Shown in pieces: positions 10,245 to 20,951 of a stretch of 64,000 nucleotides of DNA. The notes beneath the pieces were generated by a model. The model was given only the letters and a program-made list of their open reading frames with translations, was not told the origin of the DNA and did not search any database. The DNA is from Anaerolineae bacterium (lineage in GTDB: Bacteria; Chloroflexota; Anaerolineae; Aggregatilineales; JAFGMM01). Where the stretch lies: the NCBI GenBank assembly GCA_027494055.1, contig JAOSJO010000012.1, positions 806,001-870,000 of the forward strand, written 5' to 3'. Each line of letters begins with the position of its first letter. The stretch's first letter is position 1. The translations under genes were made by a program, and so were the position numbers.

Positions 10245-11213
10245 GTGCGCATGATGTCCCGTATCAGCAGATTTCTCAGGCACAACGCCGTCGCCTATAT
10301 GTTCCTCACGCCGTGGCTGCTGGGCTTCTTCGTGCTTACGCTTTACCCGATGATCTACTCGCTGTTGCTCAGCTTCACGGATTATGACTTCACAATGCCC
10401 GGTTCGACGCAGTGGATCGGGCTAGGCAATTATATGAAAATGTTCGGGTCGGTGTTCGGGGTGTCCGAGTTCACCGCGTCCACGGGCGAGCTTATGCGCG
10501 TGGACCCGTACTACCTCAAGTCGCTGTCCGTGACGTTTACCTATGTGTTCGTGTCCGTGCCGCTGAAGCTGGTCTTCGCGCTCGCTGTGGCGATGCTGCT
10601 GAACCAGAAACTGCGGTGGGTGCCGTTCTACCGCGCCGTGTACTACATCCCCACACTCCTCGGCGGCTCGGTGGCAATCGCGGTGCTGTGGAGGAAGCTA
10701 TTCGAGAAGGACGGCCTGGTAAACGGCTTTCTGGGAGCCATCGGCTTTACCGACCTCCCCGGCTGGATAACCAACCCCAATTACGCGCTCAGGACGCTCG
10801 TTTTGCTGACGGTGTGGCAGTTCGGCTCGTCGATGATTATCTTCCTCGCGGGGCTGAAGCAGATCCCACAGGAGTTCTACGAGGCGGCGAACGTGGACGG
10901 CGCGAACAAGGTACAGCAGTTCTTCGCCATAACCATCCCCTTGCTCTCGCCGGTTATCATGTTCAACCTGATCATGCAGATGATCGGCGCGTTCCAGGCG
11001 TTCACCCAGGCCTATATCATCGGCGGAGGCAGGGGCGGCGTGCTCAACTCCACCTTGTTCTATACCCTCCACCTGTACATTCAGGGATGGACGTACCACG
11101 AGATGGGCTATGCGTCCGCGATGGCGTGGGTGCTGCTGCTCATCATTGGGGTGCTCACGGCAATCGTCTTCAGATCATCGAAGTGGTGGGTGTCCTATGG
11201 GGTCGGGGAATAA
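10245..11213 (+). CDS. sugar ABC transporter permease, MalF/UgpA type
   Basis: A 322-residue inner-membrane subunit of a CUT1-family oligosaccharide importer. It has six predicted hydrophobic segments and the cytoplasmic EAA loop EAANVDGANKVQQFFAITIPL, which contacts the ATPase. The start is GTG 10245, seven bases after AGGGAGG (10231-10237). The partner permease begins one base after its stop. No ATPase gene is in this cluster, so a shared MsmK/UgpC-type ATPase encoded elsewhere is expected, as is common for CUT1 systems. The TLYPMIYSLLLSF opening and the PWLLGF segment are standard for this family. Confidence 0.92.
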   Translation: MRMMSRISRFLRHNAVAYMFLTPWLLGFFVLTLYPMIYSLLLSFTDYDFTMPGSTQWIGLGNYMKMFGSVFGVSEFTASTGELMRVDPYYLKSLSVTFTYVFVSVPLKLVFALAVAMLLNQKLRWVPFYRAVYYIPTLLGGSVAIAVLWRKLFEKDGLVNGFLGAIGFTDLPGWITNPNYALRTLVLLTVWQFGSSMIIFLAGLKQIPQEFYEAANVDGANKVQQFFAITIPLLSPVIMFNLIMQMIGAFQAFTQAYIIGGGRGGVLNSTLFYTLHLYIQGWTYHEMGYASAMAWVLLLIIGVLTAIVFRSSKWWVSYGVGE

Positions 11214-11214
11214 T

Positions 11215-12060
11215 ATGAAGACCAGAACCACTATACGAAAAGGGTTAACCCATCTCTTCATCATCACCCTGGGGCTGTTCATGATCTACCCCATCGCCTG
11301 GATGATTATCAGCTCGTTCAAGCCGAACAACATGATCTTCAGCGATCCGGGGCTGATACCGAGAGCCGTGACCATTGAGAACTACATCACCGGATGGAAA
11401 GGCTACGCGGGTACGTCCTTCGGGCGGTTCTTCGCAAACTCGCTCGCGATGTGCGCTGTAGCCATTATCGGGAACCTGATCTCCTGCTCGATGGCGGCGT
11501 ATGCGTTCGCGCGGCTCAAATTCGCAGGGCGCGGGTTCTGGTTCGCGCTGATGATGCTGACGCTTATGCTTCCGGGTCACGTCACGCTCGTGCCGCGCTA
11601 CATCCTGTTCAACACCTTCGGGTGGGTGGGTACATACCTCCCGATACTCGTGCCGAAATTCCTCGCGACGGACGCATTCTTCGTGTTTCTGCTCGTGCAG
11701 TTCATACGGAGTCTGCCAAAAGAGGTCGAGGAGGCGGCCATCATCGACGGGTGCGGGAAAGTCGGCGTATTCCTGCGTATCATCATACCGCTCGCAAGCC
11801 CCGCGCTGGTGACGACAGCGCTGTTTACGTTCCTGTGGACGTGGGACGACTTTTTCAACCACCTGCTGTACCTCACTACGCCGGCAACGTTCACGGTATC
11901 GCGGGCGTTGCGCACGTTCGTCGGCGACGCCGGCGCGGTATCCAACTGGGGCGGCGCGCTGGCGATGTCCACGCTCTCCGTTATTCCCGCCTTTATCCTG
12001 TTCTTCTCCCTGCAGAAATACTTCGTACAGGGTATCACGACCACCGGCCTTAAGGGCTAA
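11215..12060 (+). CDS. sugar ABC transporter permease, MalG/AraQ type
   Basis: A 281-residue second inner-membrane subunit of the CUT1 importer. The start is ATG 11215, just after the stop of the MalF-type gene, with GGGGAA as ribosome site. Landmarks are the N-terminal FMIYPIAWMIISSFKPN, the EAA loop EEAAIIDGCGKVGVFLRIIIPL, and the family C-terminus FVQGITTTGLKG. It pairs with the preceding permease, and the binding-protein gene follows after about 100 bases. No frameshift is seen here, unlike its neighbours. Confidence 0.93.
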   Translation: MKTRTTIRKGLTHLFIITLGLFMIYPIAWMIISSFKPNNMIFSDPGLIPRAVTIENYITGWKGYAGTSFGRFFANSLAMCAVAIIGNLISCSMAAYAFARLKFAGRGFWFALMMLTLMLPGHVTLVPRYILFNTFGWVGTYLPILVPKFLATDAFFVFLLVQFIRSLPKEVEEAAIIDGCGKVGVFLRIIIPLASPALVTTALFTFLWTWDDFFNHLLYLTTPATFTVSRALRTFVGDAGAVSNWGGALAMSTLSVIPAFILFFSLQKYFVQGITTTGLKG

Positions 12061-12106
12061 TACGCAACAGGAGGCAATGAATATGAAATGATAATCGGCG
12101 ATTTTT

Positions 12107-12120
12107 GCGGACTTGTCCGC
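12107..12120. repeat. short perfect palindrome in leader of binding-protein gene
   Basis: GCGGAC and GTCCGC form an inverted repeat around TT. It lies between the permease stop and the binding-protein start. It could be an operator or a processing hairpin for separate binding-protein expression; nothing else supports a function. A mini-frame with a good ribosome site (GGAGG at 12070-12074, start at 12077) precedes it but encodes only MNMK. Confidence 0.3.
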
Positions 12121-12159
12121 TGAGACTATAGGCGACTACAAAAAGAGGAGAAACCAGAG

Positions 12160-13475
<1,316 letters not shown>

Positions 13476-13498
13476 CTTCCTGCAAGCGTGGCAGGTAC

Positions 13499-13533
13499 AA
13501 AAGGCGCGGGGTCATACGAACCTGCGCCTTTTT
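13499..13533. terminator. bidirectional rho-independent terminator
   Basis: AAAAGGCGC (13499-13507) pairs with GCGCCTTTT (13524-13532), followed by another T. The reverse strand has the matching T-run. An inner pairing of CAGGT with ACCTG is also possible. It sits between the convergent binding-protein gene (ends 13475) and the SDR gene (ends 13592) and can serve both. Confidence 0.8.
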
Positions 13534-13591
13534 CATTTGGTTGCGATGACGTTACGGTCTGATGATCATGTGGTTCTGGGGCACACGCTGA

Positions 13592-14578
13592 TCATCCCGG
13601 ATACCAGATGATGCGTGGGTCATCCTCATCTCGTTTGTAGTTCCAGGCGGCTTCGACCATCTTCGCCAGATCATACTCAGGCCGCCAGCCCAACCGGAAC
13701 TTGGCCTTCGTGTTGTCCAGCCATGTCGAATGATACACTGTGCGGAGGTCAACGGTCGGCAGGCCCCGCGTGGCAGAGAGATAGTCACCCAACTCCCGGT
13801 AATCGACCGGCTCATCCATACAGATGTTGAAGGTGTGTTGGCGTGCTTCAGGGTGGTCAATGGCGATCAGGATCGCGCTCACCAAGTCATCGACATGCAC
13901 GAAGTTGCGCTTGACCGGGTTGCCGTCCGGGTCCAGCATGACCGGGACCGTCCCCCTTCGCACGTACCTGTCGGCCTGCTCCGGCCCTACGAGGTCGCGC
14001 CACCGGGGACCACCAAAAACGTCCTCGCCGAAGGAGAGCTGGTACTTGAAATCATCCTTCTCCATGATCCAGGGCGCGCGCAGGCAGCAACCGTTGAGAT
14101 CGTACTGGATGTAGTACTGCTCCAGCATGACTTCTTCCAGCACTTTTGTGAGCGCATAGACACCCGAATAGGGCATATGCGCTTGCTCCTCTGTCACGGG
14201 CAGTTCGCGAGGGTAGACAAAATGGCCGACGGCGTTGTCGCCTCCAAGCAAAATGAACTGCCTGAAGGTCGGGTTCTCCCGGCAGTTCTCCAGCAGCCAG
14301 AACATGCCTTTGATTGACACATCGATGAAGGTGTCGGGGGATTCCTTGGTGGTCGCCAGGTGCAGAACGTGCGTCACATCCTGCATGGCGCGATCCACCA
14401 CGTCCCGTTCGCCGATCGAGCCTCTGACAACTTCCAGCCGGTCGTGCGAGTCCAGCATCCGGCTGTGACACAGCGCCCGCAGGACGACATCATCGAAGGC
14501 GGGGTCGGCGAGCAGACGCTCAATGAACACCCGACCGACCTTGCCGGTAGCCCCTGTGACGAGGATGCGTCTGGTCAT
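13592..14578 (-). CDS. NAD-dependent epimerase/dehydratase (extended SDR)
   Basis: A 328-residue Rossmann-fold protein. The start is ATG 14578, six bases after GGGAGG. The dinucleotide motif is GATGKVG near the N-terminus, and the catalytic tyrosine and lysine are in YALTK. The MEKDDFKYQ and GNPVKRNFVHVDDL stretches are typical of the NAD-epimerase/uronate-dehydrogenase-like group. It is last in the minus-strand unit after mtnK and mtnA, starting 31 bases after the mtnA stop. Its role there is unclear: it may oxidise or epimerise a sugar entering or leaving the methylthioribose branch, or serve a different sugar. No frameshift. Confidence 0.85.
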   Translation of the reverse strand: MTRRILVTGATGKVGRVFIERLLADPAFDDVVLRALCHSRMLDSHDRLEVVRGSIGERDVVDRAMQDVTHVLHLATTKESPDTFIDVSIKGMFWLLENCRENPTFRQFILLGGDNAVGHFVYPRELPVTEEQAHMPYSGVYALTKVLEEVMLEQYYIQYDLNGCCLRAPWIMEKDDFKYQLSFGEDVFGGPRWRDLVGPEQADRYVRRGTVPVMLDPDGNPVKRNFVHVDDLVSAILIAIDHPEARQHTFNICMDEPVDYRELGDYLSATRGLPTVDLRTVYHSTWLDNTKAKFRLGWRPEYDLAKMVEAAWNYKRDEDDPRIIWYPG

Positions 14579-14609
14579 AGCTGCCTCCCTGCGACGGCGT
14601 GACAAACAA

Positions 14610-15725
14610 TCATGCTGGCCTGTGCTCAGGATACAGCGCCAGCACGCTCTCTTCGTTGGCTTCACAAATGCCGCGCTCGGTTATCAAGCCGGTGACAAGC
14701 CGCCTCGGCGTGACGTCGAAAGCGTAATTGCGCGCCGGGCTGTCGGTGGGCGTCAGCCGCACTGAGACAATCGCGCCTTCATGAAAGCCCTCAATGTGCG
14801 TTACCTCGGTGGCGTCGCGCTCCTCGATGGGGATTTGCAGTCCGTCGCGCGTCTCCCAGTCGAAGGTCGAGGACGGCAGCGCCACATAAAACGGAACACC
14901 GTTGTCTTTGGCCGCCAGCGCTTTGAGATAGGTCCCGATCTTGTTGGCGACATCGCCGGTATAAGTCGTGCGGTCTGTGCCCGTGATCATCAAGTCCACC
15001 ATACCGCGCTGCATCAGATGACCGCCCACATTATCGGCGATCACGTCATGGGGCACGCCATGATGGCTCAGTTCCCAGGCGGTCAGGCGCGCGCCCTGGT
15101 TGCGGGGCCGCGTCTCATCGACCCATACGTGCACCGGGATGCCCCGGTCGTGCGCGGCATAGATGGGCGCCGTGGCTGTGCCGTAATCGACAAAGGCCAG
15201 CCACCCGGCGTTGCAGTGGGTGAGGATGTGCACCGGCGCGCCGTGCTTGCGCGTGCTGATCGCCTCGATCAGCGCCACGCCGTGCTCCCCGATACGGCGG
15301 CAGAAGTCGGCGTCTTCATCGGCAATGGCGATGGCCGTCTGGTAGGCCACTTCGCGTTTGGCCGCGCTGCCCGTCGCCGCGCCGATGGCGGCCAGTTGGC
15401 GTTTGACCGCCCATTCCAGGTTAACCGCAGTCGGGCGCGTGGCCGTGAGTTTTTCTCCATCTGCGGCCAATGCCTCCATGAAGGCTGCATCCGATGTGTC
15501 TGGCGCGCTCAGCGCCGCGATATACATGCCGAAGCCGGCCGTCGCGCCGATCAGCCCTGCGCCGCGCACGTGCATATCTTTGATGGCAACCGCCACCTGG
15601 TCCACTGTTGTCAGATCCTCGATGACGAACTGGTGCGGCAGGTGACGTTGATCGATGATCTGCACCACACGCTCGTCATCCGGCTTGAGCCAGATCGTGC
15701 GGTAATGCTTGCCGTCAACTTTCAT
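14610..15725 (-). CDS. mtnA: 5-methylthioribose-1-phosphate isomerase (MtnA)
   Basis: A 371-residue member of the eIF2B-alpha/MtnA family. It isomerises 5-methylthioribose-1-phosphate to the ribulose form in methionine salvage. The proposed catalytic cysteine lies in THCNAGWLA and the aspartate in TGDVANKIGTY, both as in characterised MtnA. IKDMHVRGAGLIGATAGFG is the usual N-terminal family motif. The start is ATG 15725, 9 bases after the mtnK stop, with GAGGTG as ribosome site. A related family isomerises 5-deoxyribose-1-phosphate, so either a methylthio or a deoxy substrate is possible. The kinase next door and the upstream importer support a role on sugar taken from outside. Confidence 0.93.
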   Translation of the reverse strand: MKVDGKHYRTIWLKPDDERVVQIIDQRHLPHQFVIEDLTTVDQVAVAIKDMHVRGAGLIGATAGFGMYIAALSAPDTSDAAFMEALAADGEKLTATRPTAVNLEWAVKRQLAAIGAATGSAAKREVAYQTAIAIADEDADFCRRIGEHGVALIEAISTRKHGAPVHILTHCNAGWLAFVDYGTATAPIYAAHDRGIPVHVWVDETRPRNQGARLTAWELSHHGVPHDVIADNVGGHLMQRGMVDLMITGTDRTTYTGDVANKIGTYLKALAAKDNGVPFYVALPSSTFDWETRDGLQIPIEERDATEVTHIEGFHEGAIVSVRLTPTDSPARNYAFDVTPRRLVTGLITERGICEANEESVLALYPEHRPA

Positions 15726-15734
15726 GCGAGCACC

Positions 15735-16982
15735 TCATCCTTTCCAAGGGTATGTGGGCTTACAGGCAGTCGCCACCTCGACCAGCTCTTCAATCGTGCG
15801 GATCTGCTCCCGCTGCATGATCAGCGCCTGCCCGATGTTCAGGCCCAGGCTGCCCGCGATGGCGCGCTCATGTACATCCTCGATGCCCCGAATATCCTCC
15901 ACCCCCGCGAGGCCAATCACGCGCCGCATCATCTTGCACGCGCCCAGGCCCGCTGAGTCTTGCAGCACGCGCACCATGTAGTTCTCCTGGTAGCCCTTCG
16001 GCATATTGACCGAATCGACATGATCCCACACATAGCGCTGGAACTCGCGCACGAAAACATGCCACAGGTCGATCACCGTATCCGTCAGGTACTTGCGAAA
16101 ATCGGCCCGTTGGTCTGGGTCCGTGGTGCGGACTTCGTGCGCGGCGTAGTTCAGGAACAGATTGCCGATAACCGCACCCACGTCGAATCCCATCGGCCCG
16201 TAAAACGCGAACTCCGGGTCGATGACATACGTATCGGTCGCATTGATCATGATGCTGCCCGTGTGCAGATCGCCATGAACGAGCGCCTGGGCGTGTGTCA
16301 TGAACTTCTCTTTCATCCTGGCGACTTCAACGCGCAGCGCCTCGTCCGCCTGGAGCGCCCGCACCTGCGGGTTGAGTTCGGCATGATAGCCGTTGCGTTC
16401 AGTGTAGCGATACGGTTCGGTGAACACGAGGTCTTCCGTGATCTTGCACAGTTCGATGTTGGTGAACTCGATGACCTTCTGCTTCTTGGTACTGTAGTCC
16501 AGCACGAGATCGGACGTTTCGCCTAATGTGCGCGCCATAAAGAGGCCGATATGCTCGGCGAAGTGTGGATACCTGACACGCTGAATCAACCCCTTGCGCA
16601 TGATGATGTGGTGGTTGAGGTTCTGCATGGCAAAGAGGGACATGTCCGGATCATAGAAGTACACGCGCGGCGTGTGCTGAGGCACAAGCTGGTATTCGAG
16701 CAGCAACGCCTGTGACTCGATGCGCGCGCGGTCCACCGGCAGCGGCCAGTCACCCCCGACCAACCGCAGATACGGCAAGGCCTGCTTAATCACGACCGTG
16801 CGTTCGCGGTCGGCTTCGGCCCATATCTTGAAGACGAGATTGAGGTTGCCGTCGCCCACTTCCTCAGCAGCCAGCGCCTCGTCAGGGTGAAACACCTCGT
16901 CCAGTTCTGGACGCGACCGGATATAGTCAATGACAGTATCAGGGGTAAGGGGTCGATAATTCGGGGAAATATCCTCATTCAT
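15735..16982 (-). CDS. mtnK: S-methyl-5-thioribose kinase (MtnK)
   Basis: 415 residues, normal for MtnK. It phosphorylates 5-methylthioribose at C1 with ATP. It has a choline/aminoglycoside kinase-like fold: EVGDGNLNLVFKI nucleotide loop, VVIKQALPYLR with the ATP-binding lysine, the MtnK form of the catalytic loop LVHGDLHTGSIM, and the metal-binding DPEFAFYGP. The start is ATG 16982 after AAGGAG. It lies between an importer permease (229 bases upstream) and mtnA. No methylthioadenosine nucleosidase or phosphorylase is in the window, consistent with use of pre-formed methylthioribose. Substrate specificity between methylthioribose and 5-deoxyribose cannot be read directly. Confidence 0.93.
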   Translation of the reverse strand: MNEDISPNYRPLTPDTVIDYIRSRPELDEVFHPDEALAAEEVGDGNLNLVFKIWAEADRERTVVIKQALPYLRLVGGDWPLPVDRARIESQALLLEYQLVPQHTPRVYFYDPDMSLFAMQNLNHHIIMRKGLIQRVRYPHFAEHIGLFMARTLGETSDLVLDYSTKKQKVIEFTNIELCKITEDLVFTEPYRYTERNGYHAELNPQVRALQADEALRVEVARMKEKFMTHAQALVHGDLHTGSIMINATDTYVIDPEFAFYGPMGFDVGAVIGNLFLNYAAHEVRTTDPDQRADFRKYLTDTVIDLWHVFVREFQRYVWDHVDSVNMPKGYQENYMVRVLQDSAGLGACKMMRRVIGLAGVEDIRGIEDVHERAIAGSLGLNIGQALIMQREQIRTIEELVEVATACKPTYPWKG

Positions 16983-17211
16983 CGCGCTGTAGCTCCTTCA
17001 ACCGCGCTCAGTCTTGTGCCAGTCAGCGTTCAACCGTTTGGTACTCAATGTGTAAACACTCGTGGGCATTGGACCGCCCATACAAGCTGCACGTCACCCA
17101 CCGGGCGTGAAAAAGCTGGGTGCGTGGCGCGCAGCATCCCCAGTCATGGCCGCAGAGGTCCATACCACAGAGCGCCGCAGGCGGCATACTCTTCGGACAG
17201 ACAGCAGCGGA
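16983..17211 (-). other. spacer between importer permease and mtnK
   Basis: 229 bases. It holds the mtnK ribosome site (AAGGAG) next to 16982. There is no convincing gene and no classical promoter pair, so mtnK may be read through from the importer genes or have a weak promoter not recognised here. Confidence 0.35.
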
Positions 17212-18240
17212 TCAGAGCGTCCGGTCGCGCTCGGCCTTTCCAGCGAAGACCGTGTTGACCATCAGCGCCACCAACAGCACGACGCCCGTGATGAATTCCT
17301 TAAGATAGATATCAATCTGCGGGATGTTATCCAGACCGTTACGCAGCGTGCCGTAGATCAGGAGGCCGATCACCGTCTGGATCATCCCACCGCGCCCGCC
17401 CATCAGCGAGGTCCCACCGAGCACAACTGCGCCGATGGTGTCGATCAGGAAGCCCGGCGCGGCGTCAGGCTGCGCGCTGTGCAGGCGGCCCATACTCACG
17501 ACCCCGGCCAGCCCTGCGGTAAAACCGCAGATGGTGAGCACCATGATCAGAACGCGGTTGGTGTTGACCCCGGCCAGACGCGCGGCTGTCTTGCTGGCCC
17601 CGGTCATATAGACATAGCGGCCAAAGCGCGTGTAGCGCAGCACGAAATAGCCAATCACCAGCGTGATCACTGCGACGACCACGATTACGGGGAAACCACC
17701 CTCGCCGCCGATGCGCCCGCTACCGAGAAAGGCAGCCCAGGGCGAAATCTTTGTGATCACGCGCCCCTTGCTGATATAGGTTGTCAGCCCGCCTGCGATC
17801 AATGACACGGCAAGGGTCGTCATGAAGGATGGGATGCGAAAGCGCGCGCTGGAAATCCCGCTGATCAGGCCCAGCAGTGTGGCCGTCCCAAGCGCAGCGA
17901 TCATCGGGATCGGCTCTGGATATTCCAGGTTTGTGTAAAGGTGCGCCGAGATCATCGCCGTTACCGCGGCGTTGGCGGCGATACTCAGGTCGATCTCCGC
18001 CAGCAACAACACGAACGTCATGCCGGTGCCGAAAATCGCCAGGGTCGAGATCTGCCGCAGGATATTCTCGAGGTTGCGCGGTGTGAGGAAGTTCGGCGCA
18101 GCCAGACCGAAGAAGATAAAGAGCACCACCAGGGTCCACACCTGCGCCAGAGTCGTGAGGCGTCTCAGTCTTCCCGACGTGCGAAGCCTTCGCAAGCGTG
18201 CAAGCAGCGACGCAGAGGGGGTTTCAAATGTGGAATTCAT
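17212..18240 (-). CDS. ribose-type ABC transporter permease (RbsC family)
   Basis: A 342-residue CUT2-family permease with about eight to ten hydrophobic segments. Family marks are FLTPRNLENILRQIS, LLAEIDLSI (the usual GGIDLSVG region), FGRYVYMTGASKTAARLAGVN, and GGTSLMGGRGGMIQTVIGLLI. Its ATG overlaps the ATPase stop by four bases (ATGA), which indicates translational coupling. It forms the membrane channel for the binding protein at 19875-20951. The genomic partner enzymes suggest methylthioribose or a similar pentose as cargo. Confidence 0.93.
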   Translation of the reverse strand: MNSTFETPSASLLARLRRLRTSGRLRRLTTLAQVWTLVVLFIFFGLAAPNFLTPRNLENILRQISTLAIFGTGMTFVLLLAEIDLSIAANAAVTAMISAHLYTNLEYPEPIPMIAALGTATLLGLISGISSARFRIPSFMTTLAVSLIAGGLTTYISKGRVITKISPWAAFLGSGRIGGEGGFPVIVVVAVITLVIGYFVLRYTRFGRYVYMTGASKTAARLAGVNTNRVLIMVLTICGFTAGLAGVVSMGRLHSAQPDAAPGFLIDTIGAVVLGGTSLMGGRGGMIQTVIGLLIYGTLRNGLDNIPQIDIYLKEFITGVVLLVALMVNTVFAGKAERDRTL

Positions 18241-19719
18241 AGCAGCCTCATCAGGGAGTCTTTATCCAGGTTCTCGTTGTTCATCTCGGAGACAATATGC
18301 CCCCGAGACATCACGATCACGCGGTCGGCCACAGCCAGGATCGTCTCCGGCTCTGACGCGATGACCAGCACACCGTACCCCTCATCGCGCAGCCGCCGCA
18401 GGATAGCCAACACTTCGCTCTTGGCCCCAACGTCCATGCCGCGTGTCGGCTCGCTGGCGACAAACACTTTCGGTGGGAAGGCCAGCCAACGTGCAATGGC
18501 GACCTTCTGTTGGTTGCCGCCGCTCAGCTTGCCGACCGGATTGAGCGGATCGGGCGGCTGCACATTGACGCGCGGGATGGTGGGTGTGGCAACGGCGAGT
18601 TCGTCTTCGCGCCGGGGCACAAGGCGGCCAATGCGTTCCAGGTGTGGCATGGTAATGTTACGAAAGATCGCTTCGTCCATCAGCAGGCTTTTGCGCCGCG
18701 ACTCGGTCACGTACGCAAGGCCCCTGCGTATGGCATAGCGCGTCGAGAAATCTGGGGGGAAGGGGTCTTCATCCAGGATCACTTCGCCGCTGTCGAATTG
18801 ATAGAGGCCGAAAATGGCCCGCGCGACGTCGAAGTGCCCCGCGCCAATCGCGCCGTATATCCCAACCACCTCACCTCTTCCCACCGAGAATGTGATGTCG
18901 GAGAAAACGTCGGCGGTCAGTCGGTTGACTTGCAGCAACGTCTGTTCATAAGTGCGCGTGGTGTCGAGCGGCTCTTTCGCCCGCGTCATCTCGCGCCCCA
19001 GGATCATGGCGATCAGACTGTCCATCGTCGCTTCTTCGCGCGACACTGTGGCAACCTTATCGCCATTACGCAGCACTGTGATCCGGTCGGCGACGCGCAC
19101 GACTTCTTCCAGGAAATGGGAGATGTATATAATGCTGCGGCCCTGTTCGCGCAGCGTGTGCACCAGCGCGATCAGGCCTTCCACTTCAGCAGGGGAGAGG
19201 GCGGAAGTCGGCTCATCCATGACTAATACGCGCGCGCCGGAAAGGATGGCGCGCAGCACTTCGACGACCTGCTGCGTACCCAATGAATACTGCTCCAGCG
19301 GCAGTTGTACATTGAGGTCGAAGCCGAGCTTGTGGAGTTCTTCCTGCGCGGTTTGGGTCATTGTTTGCCAGTCAATCGTCCCCCAGCGGGCAAGCGGCTG
19401 GCGACCCAAAAAGAGATTCTCGGCGACTGTGAGGGGGGGAATCACGCTGAGTTCCTGATGTATCATGCCGATGCCAGATTTCTGGGCATCGTGCGGAGTC
19501 TGGAAGCTCACCCGCTTGCCGTCAAGGTAATATTCGCCGTCGTACTCTGAATAGACTCCGGCCAGAATCTTGACGAGGGTGCTCTTCCCTGCGCCGTTCT
19601 CGCCTACCAGGGCATGTACTTCTCCTTCGCGCAGTTCGGAAATCTACCTGATTGAGAGCTTGAATGGTGCTGAACCGTTTGGAGACTTGCTTCAGTTCGA
19701 GGACTGGTGGAGCGCTCAC
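18237..19719 (-). CDS. ribose-type ABC transporter ATP-binding protein (RbsA family); one frameshift
   Basis: About 494 residues with two fused nucleotide-binding domains. The first has Walker A GENGAGKST and Walker B LVMDEPTSAL; the second has the usual degenerate Walker A (GAIGAGHFDVARAIFG) and signature LSGGNQQKVAIARWL, as in RbsA/MglA/XylG. The start is GTG 19719 (protein begins VSAPPVLELKQVSKRF). A surplus C near 19648 separates the first 27 codons from the rest. The gene overlaps the permease by four bases and follows a hairpin-rich spacer after the binding-protein gene. Confidence 0.92.
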
Positions 19720-19761
19720 AGCAAACTTACTCGCTTTGATAGGTGAGCCAGAGGATGCTTA

Positions 19762-19863
19762 TACTCACTGTGCTGGTGAGGCGGCATGAGCCACCCCGCG
19801 ATAGTAGACAGGTACTGACCGTGCTGGTGGGGCGGCGTGTGCCACCCCACCATTGTAGACCAG
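19762..19863. repeat. 51-bp imperfect tandem duplication with hairpins
   Basis: Two adjacent units (19762-19812 and 19813-19863) match at most positions. Each contains a GC-rich inverted repeat; in the second unit TGGTGGGG pairs with CCCCACCA. They lie in the transcript just after the binding-protein stop (19875) and before the ATPase start (19719). Such intercistronic hairpins often protect the upstream mRNA or dampen downstream expression. Confidence 0.65.
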
Positions 19864-19874
19864 ACAGCGGATTT

Positions 19875-20951
19875 TTAGAAGACGTAATTTTCTTCTGCCC
19901 ACAACAGGCCATCAGCCGAGCTGAGGCCATAGTTGCGCAGCTTCCACGGCTCATCTGCCAGTTCTGGGTTGCTGTCGATGTCGCCAAAGATGGCAGGGCC
20001 ATCGGCCAGCACGTAGAACGGAACCGCTTCGCGCGCGGCCTCCAGGCCAACGGTGGCGGCATACGCGCCCGCAATCACGGCCCAGCTATGGATGCGCGTC
20101 GCGGAGTTGCGCGCGGTTGCCACCAGGCGGCCATCGCGCACGGCCTCGATGGCCGGGGGCATGGCGTCAACACCACCGACGGAGACCTGATCGCCCAGGC
20201 CCGCGTTTTCGACCACCTGACGGGCCGCCAGGGCCATGTCGTCATTGTCAGCGAAGATCGCGGCCAGATCAGGATGGCGGTTCAACACACTCTCGGTGAG
20301 GTCGGCAGCGCGTGTCACGTCCCAGTCGCCCGGTTGATCGTCCACCACTTCGATGTCCGGGTACTGATTGATGATGTTGTAGAAGCCCTGGCCGCGCGCT
20401 TGCGCGCCAGTATGACCGGGCTGCCCGCCAATGTGGGAGATCTTGCCAGCGCCGCCCATGATCTCGACGAGTTTGTTCACGACCGACTCGGCCATGAACA
20501 CGTTGTCCGGGGCGATGAAGGTGAGCACACCCAGGTCCGGCAGGTCTTGAAGCGGGGCGATGAGCGTATCCATGTCGATAACCGGAGTGTCCGCCGCCAC
20601 AAGGATCTGGATGGGTTCGATGAGGGTTCCAATCGCGCCTGGCTGTACGGCCACGAAGTCCCATTCCTCGGTAGCCAACTGGTCAAACCGGGCACGCTGC
20701 ACCGCGGCATCGAACTCGCCATCGAACCAGACGATCTCCACGCCGAGCAGGTCGGCCATCCAGCGGGCGGCCTCTTCACCCTGGGCGTTCCACGTCCCGG
20801 CCAGACCCGCGCTGGACATCGCTGCCCGCAGTGGTTGACTCTGCGCGACAGCGCGGCGGTGTTGGATGAACGGCAGGAACTGGGCCAGCGCCACGCCGCT
20901 CCCCAACATGGCGCCACTCTTCAAGAAGTCACGGCGATTGAGCTTGTTCAC
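19875..20951 (-). CDS. ribose-type ABC transporter substrate-binding protein, Tat signal
   Basis: About 358 residues. The start is GTG 20951 after GAGGAGAG, giving the twin-arginine signal NRRDFLKSGAMLGSGVALAQF. The mature part is a periplasmic-binding-protein-like fold of the RbsB group: AARWMADLLGVEIVWFDGEF, IAPDNVFMAESV, SHIGGQPGHTGAQARGQGF, and AIFADNDDMALAARQ. It is first in the importer-mtnK-mtnA unit, about 188 bases from the predicted transcription start, and is followed directly by hairpins. The binding pocket is not readable from sequence; methylthioribose or a related 5-substituted pentose is inferred from the operon. No frameshift. Confidence 0.92.
   Translation of the reverse strand: MNKLNRRDFLKSGAMLGSGVALAQFLPFIQHRRAVAQSQPLRAAMSSAGLAGTWNAQGEEAARWMADLLGVEIVWFDGEFDAAVQRARFDQLATEEWDFVAVQPGAIGTLIEPIQILVAADTPVIDMDTLIAPLQDLPDLGVLTFIAPDNVFMAESVVNKLVEIMGGAGKISHIGGQPGHTGAQARGQGFYNIINQYPDIEVVDDQPGDWDVTRAADLTESVLNRHPDLAAIFADNDDMALAARQVVENAGLGDQVSVGGVDAMPPAIEAVRDGRLVATARNSATRIHSWAVIAGAYAATVGLEAAREAVPFYVLADGPAIFGDIDSNPELADEPWKLRNYGLSSADGLLWAEENYVF

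Noticed and set aside
14781-15956. 391-codon plus-strand open frame over mtnA and mtnK
   Set aside because: Spans two well-supported minus-strand genes, with composition typical of antisense frames.
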